This document shows positions 12,201-22,732 of a DNA stretch of 64,000 bases, in pieces. Source of the stretch: Hepsetus odoe (taxonomy: Eukaryota > Chordata > Actinopteri > Characiformes > Hepsetidae); contig CM029374.1 in NCBI GenBank assembly GCA_017165825.1, positions 2,728,397 through 2,792,396 on the forward strand, written 5' to 3'. The translations under genes were made by a program, and so were the position numbers. A model generated the notes under the pieces. It was not told the DNA's origin. It did not search any database and worked only from the letters and a program-made list of their open reading frames with translations. Position 1 is the stretch's first letter, and each line of letters opens with the position of its first letter.

Positions 12201-15200
12201 CCGCTATCACCCTCCAACCCCCCGAGGCAAAGAGGTGCTCACATTTCATATCATGCTATCAACACACTGTCTGATGACAGATTTGAGATGTTTTTGGACC
12301 TAAAATGAATTTTAAACACACATTTGAGGGCATGAGTCAAAATAGCTTCCAGGATGTTTTTATTTCTTTTTTTTTAAGATATAAAACTAACTAGAAAAAA
12401 CTAGATATAAAACAGTTTTACCATCATATAAACTCCCATAGGACGTGTGTAGGTTCACTTACATATGGAAATGGTATGGAGAGGAAATGAAACGTGTTGT
12501 AGTGTGATCCCTGGTTCAATTCATCATCATTGTAACGAAGTCTGACTTTCATTGTGGTTACTCCACATTTCCCCTTCCCCATTCTGGTTTGACAGTGACA
12601 GTGTGTTCTTGGCAAATGGGAAAAAATGTAAATTTTGGCAGTATAGTCATAATTTGGTTTCCTTTTTCTGCTATTGATACTTCAGTTTAGCTGTGATTTG
12701 CTCTAAAACTCATATATACTCACAAGAAGGCACTCTTAAGATTATTTGACTTAAGAAAGCCAAGATTCTTGAGTGTTTGCTGAAGAATGTGGGTTTGCCC
12801 GCAGGGTGTTTACTGAGTATGTGGAGTTCTGTGCTGAGTGATGGCAAAAACATGGAAGAGGATGATCGACTAGAGAGAGAATATTTCTGTTATGGCATGC
12901 AGTTTGGACCGGATATTTTGAAAAGAATACGATTGCAATTTATTTCCATTATGGCTGTTTTGCTGCTTTTGTTGCCCAGCACTTGCAAAACATGTGCTTG
13001 GATCATCTGTCTACCGGTTAAAAATTGTTCATTAAATGTCTTCTTAATCATCTGTTTTGACCCCTCAGGTTCTGATCCACAGCCTGCTGAGTATGTTCCA
13101 TCCTCGGCCGTTTGTCAAAACCCGCTTTGCTCCTCAGGGAGTGGTTGCCTGCGTCCGGGCTGCCAGCGACTTCTACTACGACATTGTGTTCAGGTGTCCT
13201 GTTTTATCTCCTCCCTTTTTCATAAAGTGGGTGATTCCTTCAATCATGTTCTTGTGTTAGAAGCTTGAGAAATGGAAGATGACCCCATTTTCAGATCTGA
13301 GGAACATCCTAGATTACCACATCACACTGTAGACTACAATATGATCATTTTTAGTTTTTATTCCCGCTCCCACACTTAAATGTGGGATGGATGGCATTTG
13401 AATTCAACAGGCCCTTCCTCCTTCTTCTCCTCCACCTCAACCATCACCCCTTTCTGGTTGCTCCTGTTAGGGGTCACCGCAGCTGATAATCTGAGCAACT
13501 CTTTTTCTAAAATTTAAAATGCAATTAAAATCAAACTGATGTGATGGGTTTTTATAATAAACTCCAAATGCTTTTGTGAACTTTAATTTTCTAATAAGTG
13601 TTTCTCTTCCCTCCCCTACCTTTCACACCCAAGTGCTGGCATAAGTTTTGGATAAGCGGCTAATAAAGTGTGTGTGTGTGTGTGTGTGTGTGTGTTTACT
13701 GCAGGATACATGCTGAGTTCCAGCTCAACGAGGTGCCAAATTTTCCGTTCTGGTTCACTCCTGGCCAGTTTGCCGGCCACATCGTCCTCTCCAGAGATGC
13801 CTCTCATGTCCGAGACTTCCACCTTTACGTCCCTAATGACAAGTCAGTATCCTACAGTTCCTGCTTTTCTGTATTTTGTACAGCTGTAAAACTTCTGGCA
13901 CAATCCTAAATTGGCCACATTACGACTGTGTAGAGTTACTTGAGCTTAAAATGATCTGAGACTTGAGATCTGATTGTTACAGCACTGTTCAAACGTCCTG
14001 AGCCCTCCCTCAGTTATTCATATTTTTTGCTTCCAAAGAGCCAGACTCTTGTATTCTAATGTTGAGGGACAGTCCTCCAGTTCTTCCTGAAGGACAGTGT
14101 TTTTGTCTCTCATTTTCAGTACAGTCTCAGTACCGGAGCAGTTTGATAGTTCTGTGTTGGTTAATCCACACAGTGATCTATGTCTGAACCTTCAAGCAGA
14201 ACAAAGCATCTAATTTAAGACATGAAGCAGTGAAGAAACAGGAGCAGATGATTCCAGAAGATCAGGCGATTAGTTTACTGCTGAATGCTGGGTGGGTGAA
14301 ACCCCTTTATCTAGAACCTTGTGTCATTAGTCACTTTGCAGCCTGGCGCACTGAAGCATTTGCTCCCATTTCTATCATTTAATACTCAGTATGCCAAAGG
14401 TAAGGCAGTTTGATAGACAGAGAATAGTATTTTTGCACAAACAAGGTGCAAAATATGAAAAAGTGAGGTGTTTTGCACAGAACTGTAGATCTTTGATGGT
14501 TGTGTTGGTTCTTTAGATCTCTGAATGTGGATATGGAGTGGCTATATGGTTCCAGCGAGAGCAGCAGCATGGAAGTGGATATCGGCTACCTGCCACAGGT
14601 AAACGTGCTTGAGGGGAAAGTAAGCACCTTAAGTGATATTGAGTGCTTGGAGCAAATGTTTGTCACTCATAAATCAGGCAGTTGTTCAGTAAGGGGGAAA
14701 ATGTAGGAGTTTTAGAAGTGGGCGTATGGAGCCACGTTCCATGGATAAGAAATTCTCACATACTGATGTTTATTCTCAGATGGAGTTACGTGCGGCTGGT
14801 CCGTCCACGCCCTCTGTGATCTATGACGAGCAGGGGAATGTGATTGACAGCCAGGGGGAGGGAGGAGAACCCATCAAGTTTGTGTTTGAGGAGATCCATT
14901 GGAGATCTGAGATCAGCCGGGAGGAAGCAGCCAGTCGCTTGGAAGTCACCTTCTATCCTTTTAAAAAGGTGAGGTTTCCTGATGCTCCATGATGTTAATT
15001 AACAGGAAAGCTCAGAATGTCCAGAAAAATGTGGAAAGTGGAAGACCCTTAATGAACCTCATGTATAGAACCTTACTGTCAGTCTTTTCTGTAGGTTCCA
15101 TATCTGCCTTTCACAGAAGCCTTCAGCAGAGCAGAAGCAGAGAGGAAGCTGGTCCACTCCATCCTCCTCTGGGGTGCTCTGGATGACCAGTCCTGCTGAG

Positions 15201-17372
15201 GTCAGAACCCAAGCACCTGAATATATTTCACCATACGTTGTGTATGTCATATTGACTCTGTATCTGTCTGCGCTCCACTGTCATGTAGGTTCAGGGCGGA
15301 CTCTCCGGGAGACAGTCCTGGAAAGTTCGCCCGTCCTGGCCTTGCTCAACCAGAGCTTCATCAGCAGCTGGGCTCTAGTGAAAGAGCTGGAGGACCTGCA
15401 GGTGAGGCTTCATGTGAGGGTTCATTTTTGGGTCATTTATTCATCAGAGTCAGAGTTTATTGGTGTGAATTGAGAAATCAGAGAAAGAACCAATTCATGT
15501 GGTGGTGAAGTTTTGTCCATCGACTCATTCCCTAGATTTCATGAGTCCTGCCACTAAGGTAAGATGAAGATCAATGATCCTCCCCTTTTCTGGAGGCAAA
15601 AGACTGTCGTTAATCTCAAGCACATGCCTCTGCACAAGTATCTAGGCTTTAAGATCACACGCTATGCTCTTTTAATTGGAGGTTTCATTTCTGAATACAT
15701 GTCCAAAGAATGGCTGCTATATCTGAAAATGTTAGTGCAATCACAGGTATTTAGCTTAATAGCAATACTGGAAGAATGGGATGCTCTGGAGAAGCCACAT
15801 GTCAGAGTATAATTAGGTATCGAAAGGTTCCATCCAGTATCTTTGGGATGAGCTAGAGTGCTGTCTAGTACTGTCCCCACTCAGTAAGAAGGGTGGCGGT
15901 GGTCTAGTGGTAAGGTACTTGCCTACGGAACTCTGGATCAAGAGGTCCCCGGTTCGAATCCCACCTCTAGCACTACCACTGGGTCCCTGACCCTTAACCC
16001 TGAGTTGCTCCAGGGGGACTGTCCCTGTAATTAGGACATGGAAGTCGCTCTGGATAAGAGCGTCTGCTAAATGCCGTAAATGTAAATGTCCCAGCTAGGT
16101 ACATTCTGTGTGGATTTTGCATGTCTCTCTCTTGTCCAGCCTCCCATCATCCAAAGAAAATGGACCAGAGAAGCTGAATTGGTATGAGTGTATCAGATGT
16201 CAATAAACCCATGCTTCTTTTCCACGCAGGCTGATGAGCAGAATCTGCTGTTGAGTCAAAAGGCACGTTTACACCTGGAGAAGTATAGCTTCCCGGTGGA
16301 AATGATGGTGGCATTGCCAAACGGGACCGTGGTAGGTTTGCTTTACAGCTTCACATTTTGCACACAAAGAACCCCTTTGGGACTTGGGTAATTGTCCACT
16401 GAGTTAATCAAAAACAGTGTTCTCTCAGTGTTCCTTTAGGACTGCTCAGCCAAGTGACTCCTAAATGCTTTTCATGCACAAAGCACCCGAACCCTGAGTC
16501 ATCGCTCTGTTCAACCAGTCGATTGTCAGAGATAACATCTAGACTTCTGGGACTCAAAATCCTCTCCAATCAGAAGAGATCTTTTCGTTTATCAGTCTAA
16601 AAGGCACAGTAGCACAAACAGCTTAATTGTAAGAGATCAGAACACTCAGTACTGCTCAGATTGAGCTGCGGGTGATCGGGGTGTCAAACTCAGTCGCACA
16701 GGGGCCAAAACTCAAAGCACACTTTAGGTTGCAGGTCGAACAGGATAAACATTTATTAATTTTTTTATTAACAGACTAAAGCTAAATGTTTTTTGAATCA
16801 TAAATATGAATAGAAACAGACAGGATACAATATTATTCCAAAATAAATACATTTAAAATGTTTTGCTCTCCATAAAATTATCTCCTGTACAAATCATAAA
16901 AAAAAACCCTCAATATATAAATAAAAATTGTGCTTTTAAGTAAAAGTCAAAAAATTCAATTAAAAAATAAACAAATTTTCCATTTTCTTTGCTCTTGTGT
17001 CATTTTGTCAGAGGTGGATGCTTGGCATCTTTTTCTTGGCAACAGGTTGGTTTATGTTTGGTGTAGAAGGTTCTGTGTTTTGGAGATTCTCATGGACTGC
17101 AGGTGTTCATCAATGAGATGACTCCTGTGTGATGTTTCTTCATCATAGAGAACGGCTTCTCATACATGCATGGATACATGACGAACTCTAAATATCTATT
17201 TTCCCAGGTCCACCACATCAACGCCAACAACTTTCTGGACCAGACGTCCATGAAGCCGGAAGAGGGACCAGCCTTCAGTTTCTCAGGCGGGTTCGAGGAC
17301 CCCTCCACGTCCATCTACATCCACTTCCTACAGGAGGGGCTGGACAAGGCCAAGCCTTACTTGGAGTCATAA
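9214..17372 (+). CDS. selenon: Selenoprotein N, UGA-recoding
   Basis: Twelve coding exons: 9214-9357, 10595-10712, 10899-11029, 12022-12234, 13069-13193, 13705-13842, 14517-14598, 14780-14968, 15095-15200, 15289-15401, 16230-16331 and 17208-17372. All are in phase and give 541 residues. ATG 9214 begins MSAGEERGAR; a hydrophobic segment at about residues 20-38 (ALSALLLAVAVPLVGVG) is the ER signal-anchor. An EF-hand loop, DVDHDLYLSPEE, follows in exon 2. The redox site SCUG has selenocysteine 415, encoded by TGA 15197-15199 and followed by GSGRTLRETVLESSP. SELENON is an ER membrane oxidoreductase that senses luminal calcium and protects SERCA2; human loss causes SEPN1-related myopathy. The TGA is not a mutation: the reading frame and homology continue on both sides, and recoding elements are present. 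The annotated stop is TAA at 17370. The human Alu-derived exon is absent, as expected. Confidence 0.97.
9531..9760 (+). repeat. G-rich polypurine tract in selenon intron 1
   Basis: About 230 bases almost free of C, made of G runs (up to ten Gs near 9535-9547), irregular GGGGAGAAATGGA units and a GGA-triplet run at 9717-9744. Many G-tracts of three or more could form G-quadruplexes on the non-template strand. Confidence 0.85.
10060..10480. repeat. Dispersed repeat copy, family C (degraded transposon-like)
   Basis: Shares an ordered block (TTCTCCAGGCTT, GTTCCAAAGCTC, GAGATGATCC, GCTTCTGAAACTGCTC, GTACTGAAAGTGAGAG) with 51985-52550. Shorter matches occur at 13985, 47335 and 49453. No open transposase remains. 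Confidence 0.65.
11108..11835. mobile_element. DNA-transposon relic (Tc1/mariner-like) split by a SINE
   Basis: The left end reads CAATCAGCCACAACATTACA and the right end TTTTAATGTTACGGCTGAT, imperfect inverted copies. Between them are fragments resembling a decayed transposase region, such as CCCACCTCCCAACTTACAGG and CTTCAGAGATCTTGTGGAGTC. The same right end occurs at 63480-63503. A family B SINE at 11391-11588 interrupts it. The superfamily is inferred from the ends. Confidence 0.6.
11391..11588 (+). mobile_element. tRNA-derived SINE, family B (nested)
   Basis: The head has GGTGGCGGTGGTCTAGTGGT and a B box GGTTCAAATCCCA. The middle has CCTTAACCCTGAGTTGGTCC. The tail AAGTCGCTCTGGATAAGATG ends in GTAAACGTAAATG and lacks the GAGCGTCTGCTAAATGCC found in the 15891 copy. 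Such tails are shared with fish L2-like LINEs. Confidence 0.85.
13449..13484 (-). mobile_element. Short RTE 3'-end fragment
   Basis: GGTTGCTCCTGTTAGGGGTC followed by ACCGCAGC matches the 3' terminus of the RTE at 55098 (GGCTGCTCCCGTTTAGGGGTCGCCGCACC) in the same orientation. It is a 5'-truncated relic. Confidence 0.5.
13668..13694 (+). repeat. (TG)n directly before a selenon exon
   Basis: About 13 TG dinucleotides end 10 bases before the acceptor of the exon at 13705. They occupy the place of the polypyrimidine tract. Confidence 0.9.
13985..14285. repeat. Family C repeat relic
   Basis: Starts ACTGTTCAAACGTCCTGAGC and carries CCTGAAGGACAGTGTTTTTG and TCAGTACAGTCTCAGTACC, in the order also seen at 47269-47430 and 49453-49560. 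It lies in a selenon intron. Confidence 0.55.
15197..15199 (+). other. selenon: Selenocysteine UGA codon of selenon
   Basis: In-frame TGA in the context TCC TGC TGA G, with the codon finishing one base before the exon border at 15200. It encodes U in the SCUG redox motif. Annotation pipelines that treat it as a stop will truncate the protein at 414 residues. Confidence 0.96.
15298..15318 (+). promoter_or_regulatory. Hairpin downstream of the Sec codon (SRE-like)
   Basis: GGACT (15298-15302) pairs with AGTCC (15314-15318) and CTC (15303-15305) pairs with GAG (15309-15311). The loop is CGG and the bulge AC. In the spliced mRNA the hairpin begins 11 bases after the UGA. SELENON mRNAs are known to carry a selenocysteine redefinition element at this place that raises UGA readthrough. 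Here it lies wholly in the next exon, so it forms next to the UGA only after splicing. Confidence 0.7.
15891..16088 (+). mobile_element. tRNA-derived SINE, family B
   Basis: The most complete copy of the family in this window: A-box-like GGTGGTCTAGTGGTAAGG, B box GGTTCGAATCCCA, then ACCCTGAGTTGCTCCAGGGG. The L2-like tail reads CGCTCTGGATAAGAGCGTCT, then GCTAAATGCC and GTAAATG repeats. It lies in a selenon intron. Confidence 0.88.
16676..16930 (+). mobile_element. Probable dispersed repeat (hAT-like terminus)
   Basis: GGTGTCAAACTCAGTCGCAC, then AGGGGCCAAAACTCAAAGCAC, then AGGTCGAACAGGATAAACAT, followed by AT-rich DNA. This resembles a repeat end common in fish genomes. Only one copy is seen here, so the class is a recollection and not a demonstration. 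Confidence 0.4.
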
Positions 17373-17816
17373 TAGACCATCCAGAAAGTGATACTGACGA
17401 CGGCTCAGTCTTACAGCGTTGTGCTGGACGAATTCGGGTGGCGTAGCAAGCAGCTGCAGACTCCAAGTCCCTTTACCTGAGCACATTCCACAAATAATAC
17501 AGTAATACACTTTTTTATGACTTGGGCTAGTAACCCTTTAGGGCTTTATATGCAGTCTTTGAAGTTTCATACTGAACAGAGGCTTATCAGTGTAGTGCTC
17601 TGGGTAGATATTTGGCAACACTCCACTTATTTAAAGCTGTGGTGTAAAAACTCTTCAGCATAGACGTGCATAGCAAGAGACATGTTGCTGACTTTCTTTT
17701 TTCAACTAAATGATTGTGTTTTTTTCAGGGGGTCCTTGGTTTCTGTGGTTTGTCTCACAACGAAGCATATCTGGTGCTCAGGCTGGCTGTGGTAGTGGTT
17801 CGAGTGCTCTGCGTGT

Positions 17817-17838
17817 GTGTGTGTGTGTGTGTGTGTGT
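17817..17838 (+). repeat. TG microsatellite in the selenon 3' UTR
   Basis: A TG run of about 22 bases sits 50 bases before the SECIS element. A CA run follows at 18002-18025, so the SECIS lies between complementary UG and CA repeats in the mRNA. Confidence 0.85.
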
Positions 17839-17888
17839 TTCTCAGTGCAGGATAGCCACAGGGACTGATTTTCTGGATTAGGCAGTTT

Positions 17889-17934
17889 GTGACGGCCTGG
17901 TTGGAAAGCTCAGCGGGGCGGGACCAGGCCTGAT
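17889..17934 (+). promoter_or_regulatory. SECIS element in the selenon 3' UTR
   Basis: The 5' quartet strand is GTGAC (17889-17893). A perfect 8-bp stem follows: GGCCTGGT (17894-17901) with ACCAGGCC (17923-17930). The apical loop carries AAA at 17905-17907, about 12 bases after the quartet. The 3' strand of the quartet is TGAT (17931-17934). These are the hallmarks of a eukaryotic SECIS, which recruits SBP2 and the Sec-specific elongation factor. It lies about 520 bases past the stop codon, on the sense strand. Confidence 0.9.
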
Positions 17935-18385
17935 GTCATTGTTTCAGTCCAAGGAAGTGTACCCCTTTTGCTGTCCGTGGAGACTTGCGCCAGAGCGCGC
18001 GCACACACACACACACACACACACAGTGCCACAGCCTCCTAGAAGAGCACAGACTACAGGAAGACCACTATAAAGGCTTGAAAATGAAATACTTTTGGAA
18101 GGAAACATTAGACGTTCTTGTTTGGGTCAGGCTTGGCCTTGTGGCCTACTGCTTTTATATACTGTAGCTATAACTTAAGATTAAACATGACCCTAAGAAC
18201 ACCAAAGTAAGCACAAGCAGCTTACCCACTGCAGAGCATGTTTGCATTTTTCATAGAAAAACTGCTGAAATACAGTGTGTTTCTGGTTTTCCAGCCTGTG
18301 CTTTTCATATTCAAGTCACATGTAGATGTATTGAGCTCATGGTAACTTCCCTGTGTGAATGTTTTTGTTCATACTTGTCAAAAAG

Positions 18386-18391
18386 AATAAA
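18386..18391 (+). terminator. Candidate poly(A) signal of selenon
   Basis: AATAAA about 1 kb past the stop and 450 bases past the SECIS. It is the first canonical signal after the SECIS. Confidence 0.5.
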
Positions 18392-19949
18392 AAGGCCTTT
18401 TTTTTTTTTATATGTAAAATATTCACTTTTCTAATCTTCAAAAGCCTGATTGAGTTCAAACATCACAAAAGCCAGGGTTTAACGTCTGCACATTTATTAG
18501 ATTATTACATTAGTGAATTGTATGTGTGCATAAACAGATGAGTTTGTGTGTGGAGAACTCGCTGGTCACCATTAAAAGAGGTGTTTTTTTTTTTTTTCCC
18601 TCCAGTGAAAACCTTGCTTAAAACTTGCTCCCACACTTGCCACTTACTCCATTAGGTTTTGGATGATTCACATTTATTGACTTTTTTTTTTTGTCCTTTA
18701 AAGAACAGTTGAAATGCACTCCACACGTTCTACATAAATACAGCTTCCTGTTTGTTACTGCAAGCCCTTTTCCAACAATAGGTCTGTCTCCATTCTGCAT
18801 CGGGCTCCAAATTTTTAAACATCCAAAGCCAAAAATAAACCACTTCTGAACCTGAAAGAAAGCTGGAAGCCAGTTTTTTTTTCCAGTTTGATTTGTGACA
18901 TTAGTGAACGTGTCCTACTCATTTACTTTCATTGTGTAGCCCCTCCTCCATTGATGAAACATCCTTTATTACAGCGGTTCTGCTCCAAAATGGTGGGGAT
19001 GTGGGCTGGTTTGCCAAATGGCAGCAATGTTCCCTGTTGGTGGGAAAGGGCTGCTTTTGTGAACGTTACATCCTTCAAAGAGTCAGCATGGAATTGGCAT
19101 TGAAGATGTAAATGATGATGCAAATGATGTTTGATCATCTACAGTGGCCATTTGTGCAAAATCTACAGCGATTGTGCAAGTCAAAGTCGTTCCTCCAAGA
19201 GCTTTCCATCACAGGTTCTGAACAGAGGCCACTGTAACTGAACAGAAGCAGCTGTAGTCGACAAAAAAAATTCTTTTTACAAAGTGGTTTGCAAAAAAAT
19301 CTAATTCACACATCCCCTCCGCTCTGTGCACTCAAATCCTTCAAACCTTGAGTTGATAAGTAACTGCATGTATTTAATGATTAATGTAGTTTGACACTGC
19401 TATCCATCAAAATGTTGAAGAGGAAGCAAACACCAAACATGCCGTTGCCTATATCTGAACTATATTTGTTGTAAAGGGAAATTCTGTCAATTATGATGAT
19501 TCACAAAATCACTTTAGCCATTAATGTCAGTCAGACAGAAACAGGTGCTGACACCATCTTTCGGTGCCATTCCGACAGTGAAACACCAGCTGTTTTAAGA
19601 GAAATGTTCTCATGACATTTGACTACCATGAGCCTTCCAAACTGTCCTGAGACCCAGTAAGACCATCCATAGCTGAAGGCTCCATGCTTCTATGGGATGC
19701 TTTGTTGCCACACAGCTCAGTTGTTTCATTTAAGGACCAAGTCCATGATGTAAATGTTCCTTTGAATTAGTGTTGAGCTGGGAACAGCATGTCCTCTACA
19801 TGGCTCTCCACCTATTTAGGTTCCAGTATTGCAGCTATACTTCCTTCATGATCACCTCCCTGTCACCTTCGACAGCAACGTCCCGCTCTACCAGCAAATA
19901 AAGCCCTTCGCGCTGTGATGCTTTGGGGGAAAAGTCTTGGTCAACAGGG
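18392..19949. other. Convergent 3' ends of selenon and the TLDc gene
   Basis: No coding signal. The region should hold the 3' UTR of the minus-strand TLDc gene. Minus-strand AATAAA signals occur at 18965-18970 and 18673-18678. No repeat of the window's families was recognised. Confidence 0.45.
18965..18970 (-). terminator. Candidate poly(A) signal of the TLDc gene
   Basis: AATAAA on the minus strand about 980 bases past the stop at 19950. Another lies at 18673-18678. Confidence 0.4.
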
Positions 19950-22696
19950 TCACCAGAAGGTCCAGGCCTCAAGCTCCAGCACCCTGAAGTCGCTGGTCTC
20001 GGACAGGCTGCAGTTGTTGAAAGTGTAGCAGGGTCTGCTCCTGCCCAGGTACAGCGTCTCATCCAGCCACAGGCCAAAGTGACCACTGGGGGAGAAAAAA
20101 AAAATGCAGTGGAATCATGTGGGTTCAATAATGGGACTCAACATCATGAAAGCTCAGATTTCTGCTTTGTTATTTGGTACAATCACCTCTAAGTTGATCT
20201 TTTATTTACACAGACAATATGTCAAATTTTTTACTTTTACGTTTAAAAACATTTATCAAATCCCAATAATTTTTCAAAGAATACTTTTTCAGTTAATTAA
20301 AATAAATATGTAACCACAAACATTCATTAAGCTGCCTATTAACAAATACAAAGTCACTTTCACTTCATTTAAAACAAAAACTAGACAAATCTCCAAGAGT
20401 CTCTAAATACAGACATGCCTGAAACACCAGCATTTGATTTAGCCTCTATGCAGAATCAGCCAAGATTGGAGGAGGCAGTGCAGAATTTGAAAGATGTGTT
20501 GCAGATTTGTGCTAAAGTACATAACATAACATTTTTTATATAAAAAAAAATTACATATTCAAGCTGGAATAATGCTAGAAAGTTTTCTAATTGGGTGCCC
20601 TGGTAACGTGCTCGTGTCCCTGATTACCCCGCAGTCTGGGGTCACCTGCGATCTCCAATCTGGCCGTACAGAAGGTGGAATTGGTGTGAATGGCACATCT
20701 TCACTTCATACCTGCCTCCACCGATGGCAAAACAGTCAAGATCTCCTTTGATGAAGAAGGAATTTTCACCAGTCCAGCGGAAACACTGAGAAATATGCAC
20801 CATGAAAGGATAGAAATAAAAGCCCAGAAAGAAGCAATAAAAAAATATTGATCAGGACGTATGGATGAGATTTAATGCCTTGATATATTATTATTTTTAA
20901 GGACAGACATGTTCTTTCTGATATTTTGTCCAAAACAGTATGTGACTGTCTCATATTAGAGATGACAACACTGTCATGGTGGGTGGGTGTGTGTGTGTTT
21001 GTGTGTGTGTGAGAGAGAGAGATGAGTTGGCAGGCAGATGCTATTATTTTTTTAAGCTCCATTGCTCTCATGACTCAAACGCAAAGCTAAAGAAACAAAT
21101 GCCATACATATCCTGACAAACATTTGGCGTAAGGTGGAACGCGTCAGTTAGATTGCTGAATCATTAGTCATGTGTTCAGCTGTGGTTAACAGAAGTCAGT
21201 AATTCCATCATCCGTATGAAAACATTAGGTAGAGTCAATACAGATACGAGCCATTTCTCATTGGCTGACATTTCTGTTTTTCTTTTAGGCCTTTTTGTTT
21301 TTTTAAACAGACAAAATTCAAAGCACTTGGAGGTTAAATGAGTTGGAAGATGTGTTTGTGAGTGTGTATACCTGCCTTTACCTTAAAGCGAGGGTGCAGT
21401 AGGAAGAGGAAGGTCTCTCCAGTACCATAAAACGTGTCGCTTGGCCGCAGCGGATGAGAAAGGAAACTGCCAAACACCTGAGATAAACAGAGCCGCTGTC
21501 AGAAGGTTGTGGTTTCGATTCGCAGTTGTACTGGTTAGGATAAGCGGTATAGAGAAAGGATGGACGTCGCCTGTGCCGTGAGACAAATCTGATCTAACGT
21601 AACCTGAAAAACCACATCTAATCTGAGCTAATCTGGGAGGGACTATGGAATCACATGCTGGATCGCAGTTTTAAATCCCGGTTCTAATGTGATTTGGAAG
21701 TGCCTGGTCTGCTGCGGCCGAGGAGGAGAGTTTCCGACCTGCTGGTTGTCGTCTCTGATGAGCAGCAGGACAGGAGAATCCGAAACACTCAGTTTCCTGT
21801 ACAGGGTTTTGAGGCTGGAGCCATGTTTGCTTGTGCTGTATGCCAATTTCCATGAGTGGCCAACCGTCCGAGGAGGCAGCTCTTTGGAAAGCTGCAGAGG
21901 AAATACAGGGTCCATGATTAGACGGTCTAAAATGCACTTTTCAAAGATTAATAAGACCTTTAATTTGAGACCTTTGTGCAAAAGAAAGCCCATGTTTGTT
22001 CCCAAAGGATCCTACGGACACACTTCATATCTCTAGATTGGGGGCAGCGGTGGCCTAATGGTTAGGGAGTTGCCCCCGCATCGGAAGATTGTGGGTTCAA
22101 TTCCCCTCACAAGTAGGTTCCCCTGAGGTACCCTTGAGCAAGGTACCGTCCCCGTCACTACTCCCTGGGCACTTTCAGAGCTGCCCCCTGCTGCACGGTG
22201 TTTGTGTGCATGGTTCACGTGTGCTGTGCTGTGACCTCTCAATGACAAGGGTTGTCACTTTAACTTTCACTTTCAAACCCCTCACCAGCAGGTTGCTCTG
22301 AGGTACCTGCTGCACGTGTGTGTGTGGGGGTGAAACGCAGAGGTTGAATTTCGTTGTGTTGTGCTGTGCTGCGTTTCACAATGACGAGGGTAGTCACTTT
22401 CACTTTTTTACATCTTTACAGAATAGTTTTGGTTTGAACTAACCCTGCCTTTGGGAGCCTGCACTTTTGCCTGGCTAGCTCTTGCTCCGAGACAACTATA
22501 GGAACATGGAGATTATAATTTATTAATTACTTTATAAAAACACCCCAAAATCATTTAATGTGCTGGTCGGCAAACATGACCAGTTTCAAACAGAATGCAG
22601 GAAGAGCTAAATAAGCATCGTGGGAGTGTTTTCAGTTTGTCTGAAAGGTTCACTGGAGCGCAGAGAGGATGTCTATTGTAGTGGGACACGCCTTTC

Positions 22697-22732
<36 letters not shown>

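Noticed and set aside
15095..15200. Premature stop (TGA) in the selenon reading frame
   Set aside because: The context is SC-TGA-G, homology continues in the same frame, and a SECIS is present, so it is a selenocysteine codon.
15891..16088. tRNA gene-like A and B boxes
   Set aside because: The sequence extends into an L2-like tail and recurs at other places. There is no cloverleaf with a complete acceptor stem, so it is a SINE.
21643..22005. 120-codon minus-strand ORF
   Set aside because: It overlaps the true TLDc exon (21891-21739) in another frame and runs into introns.
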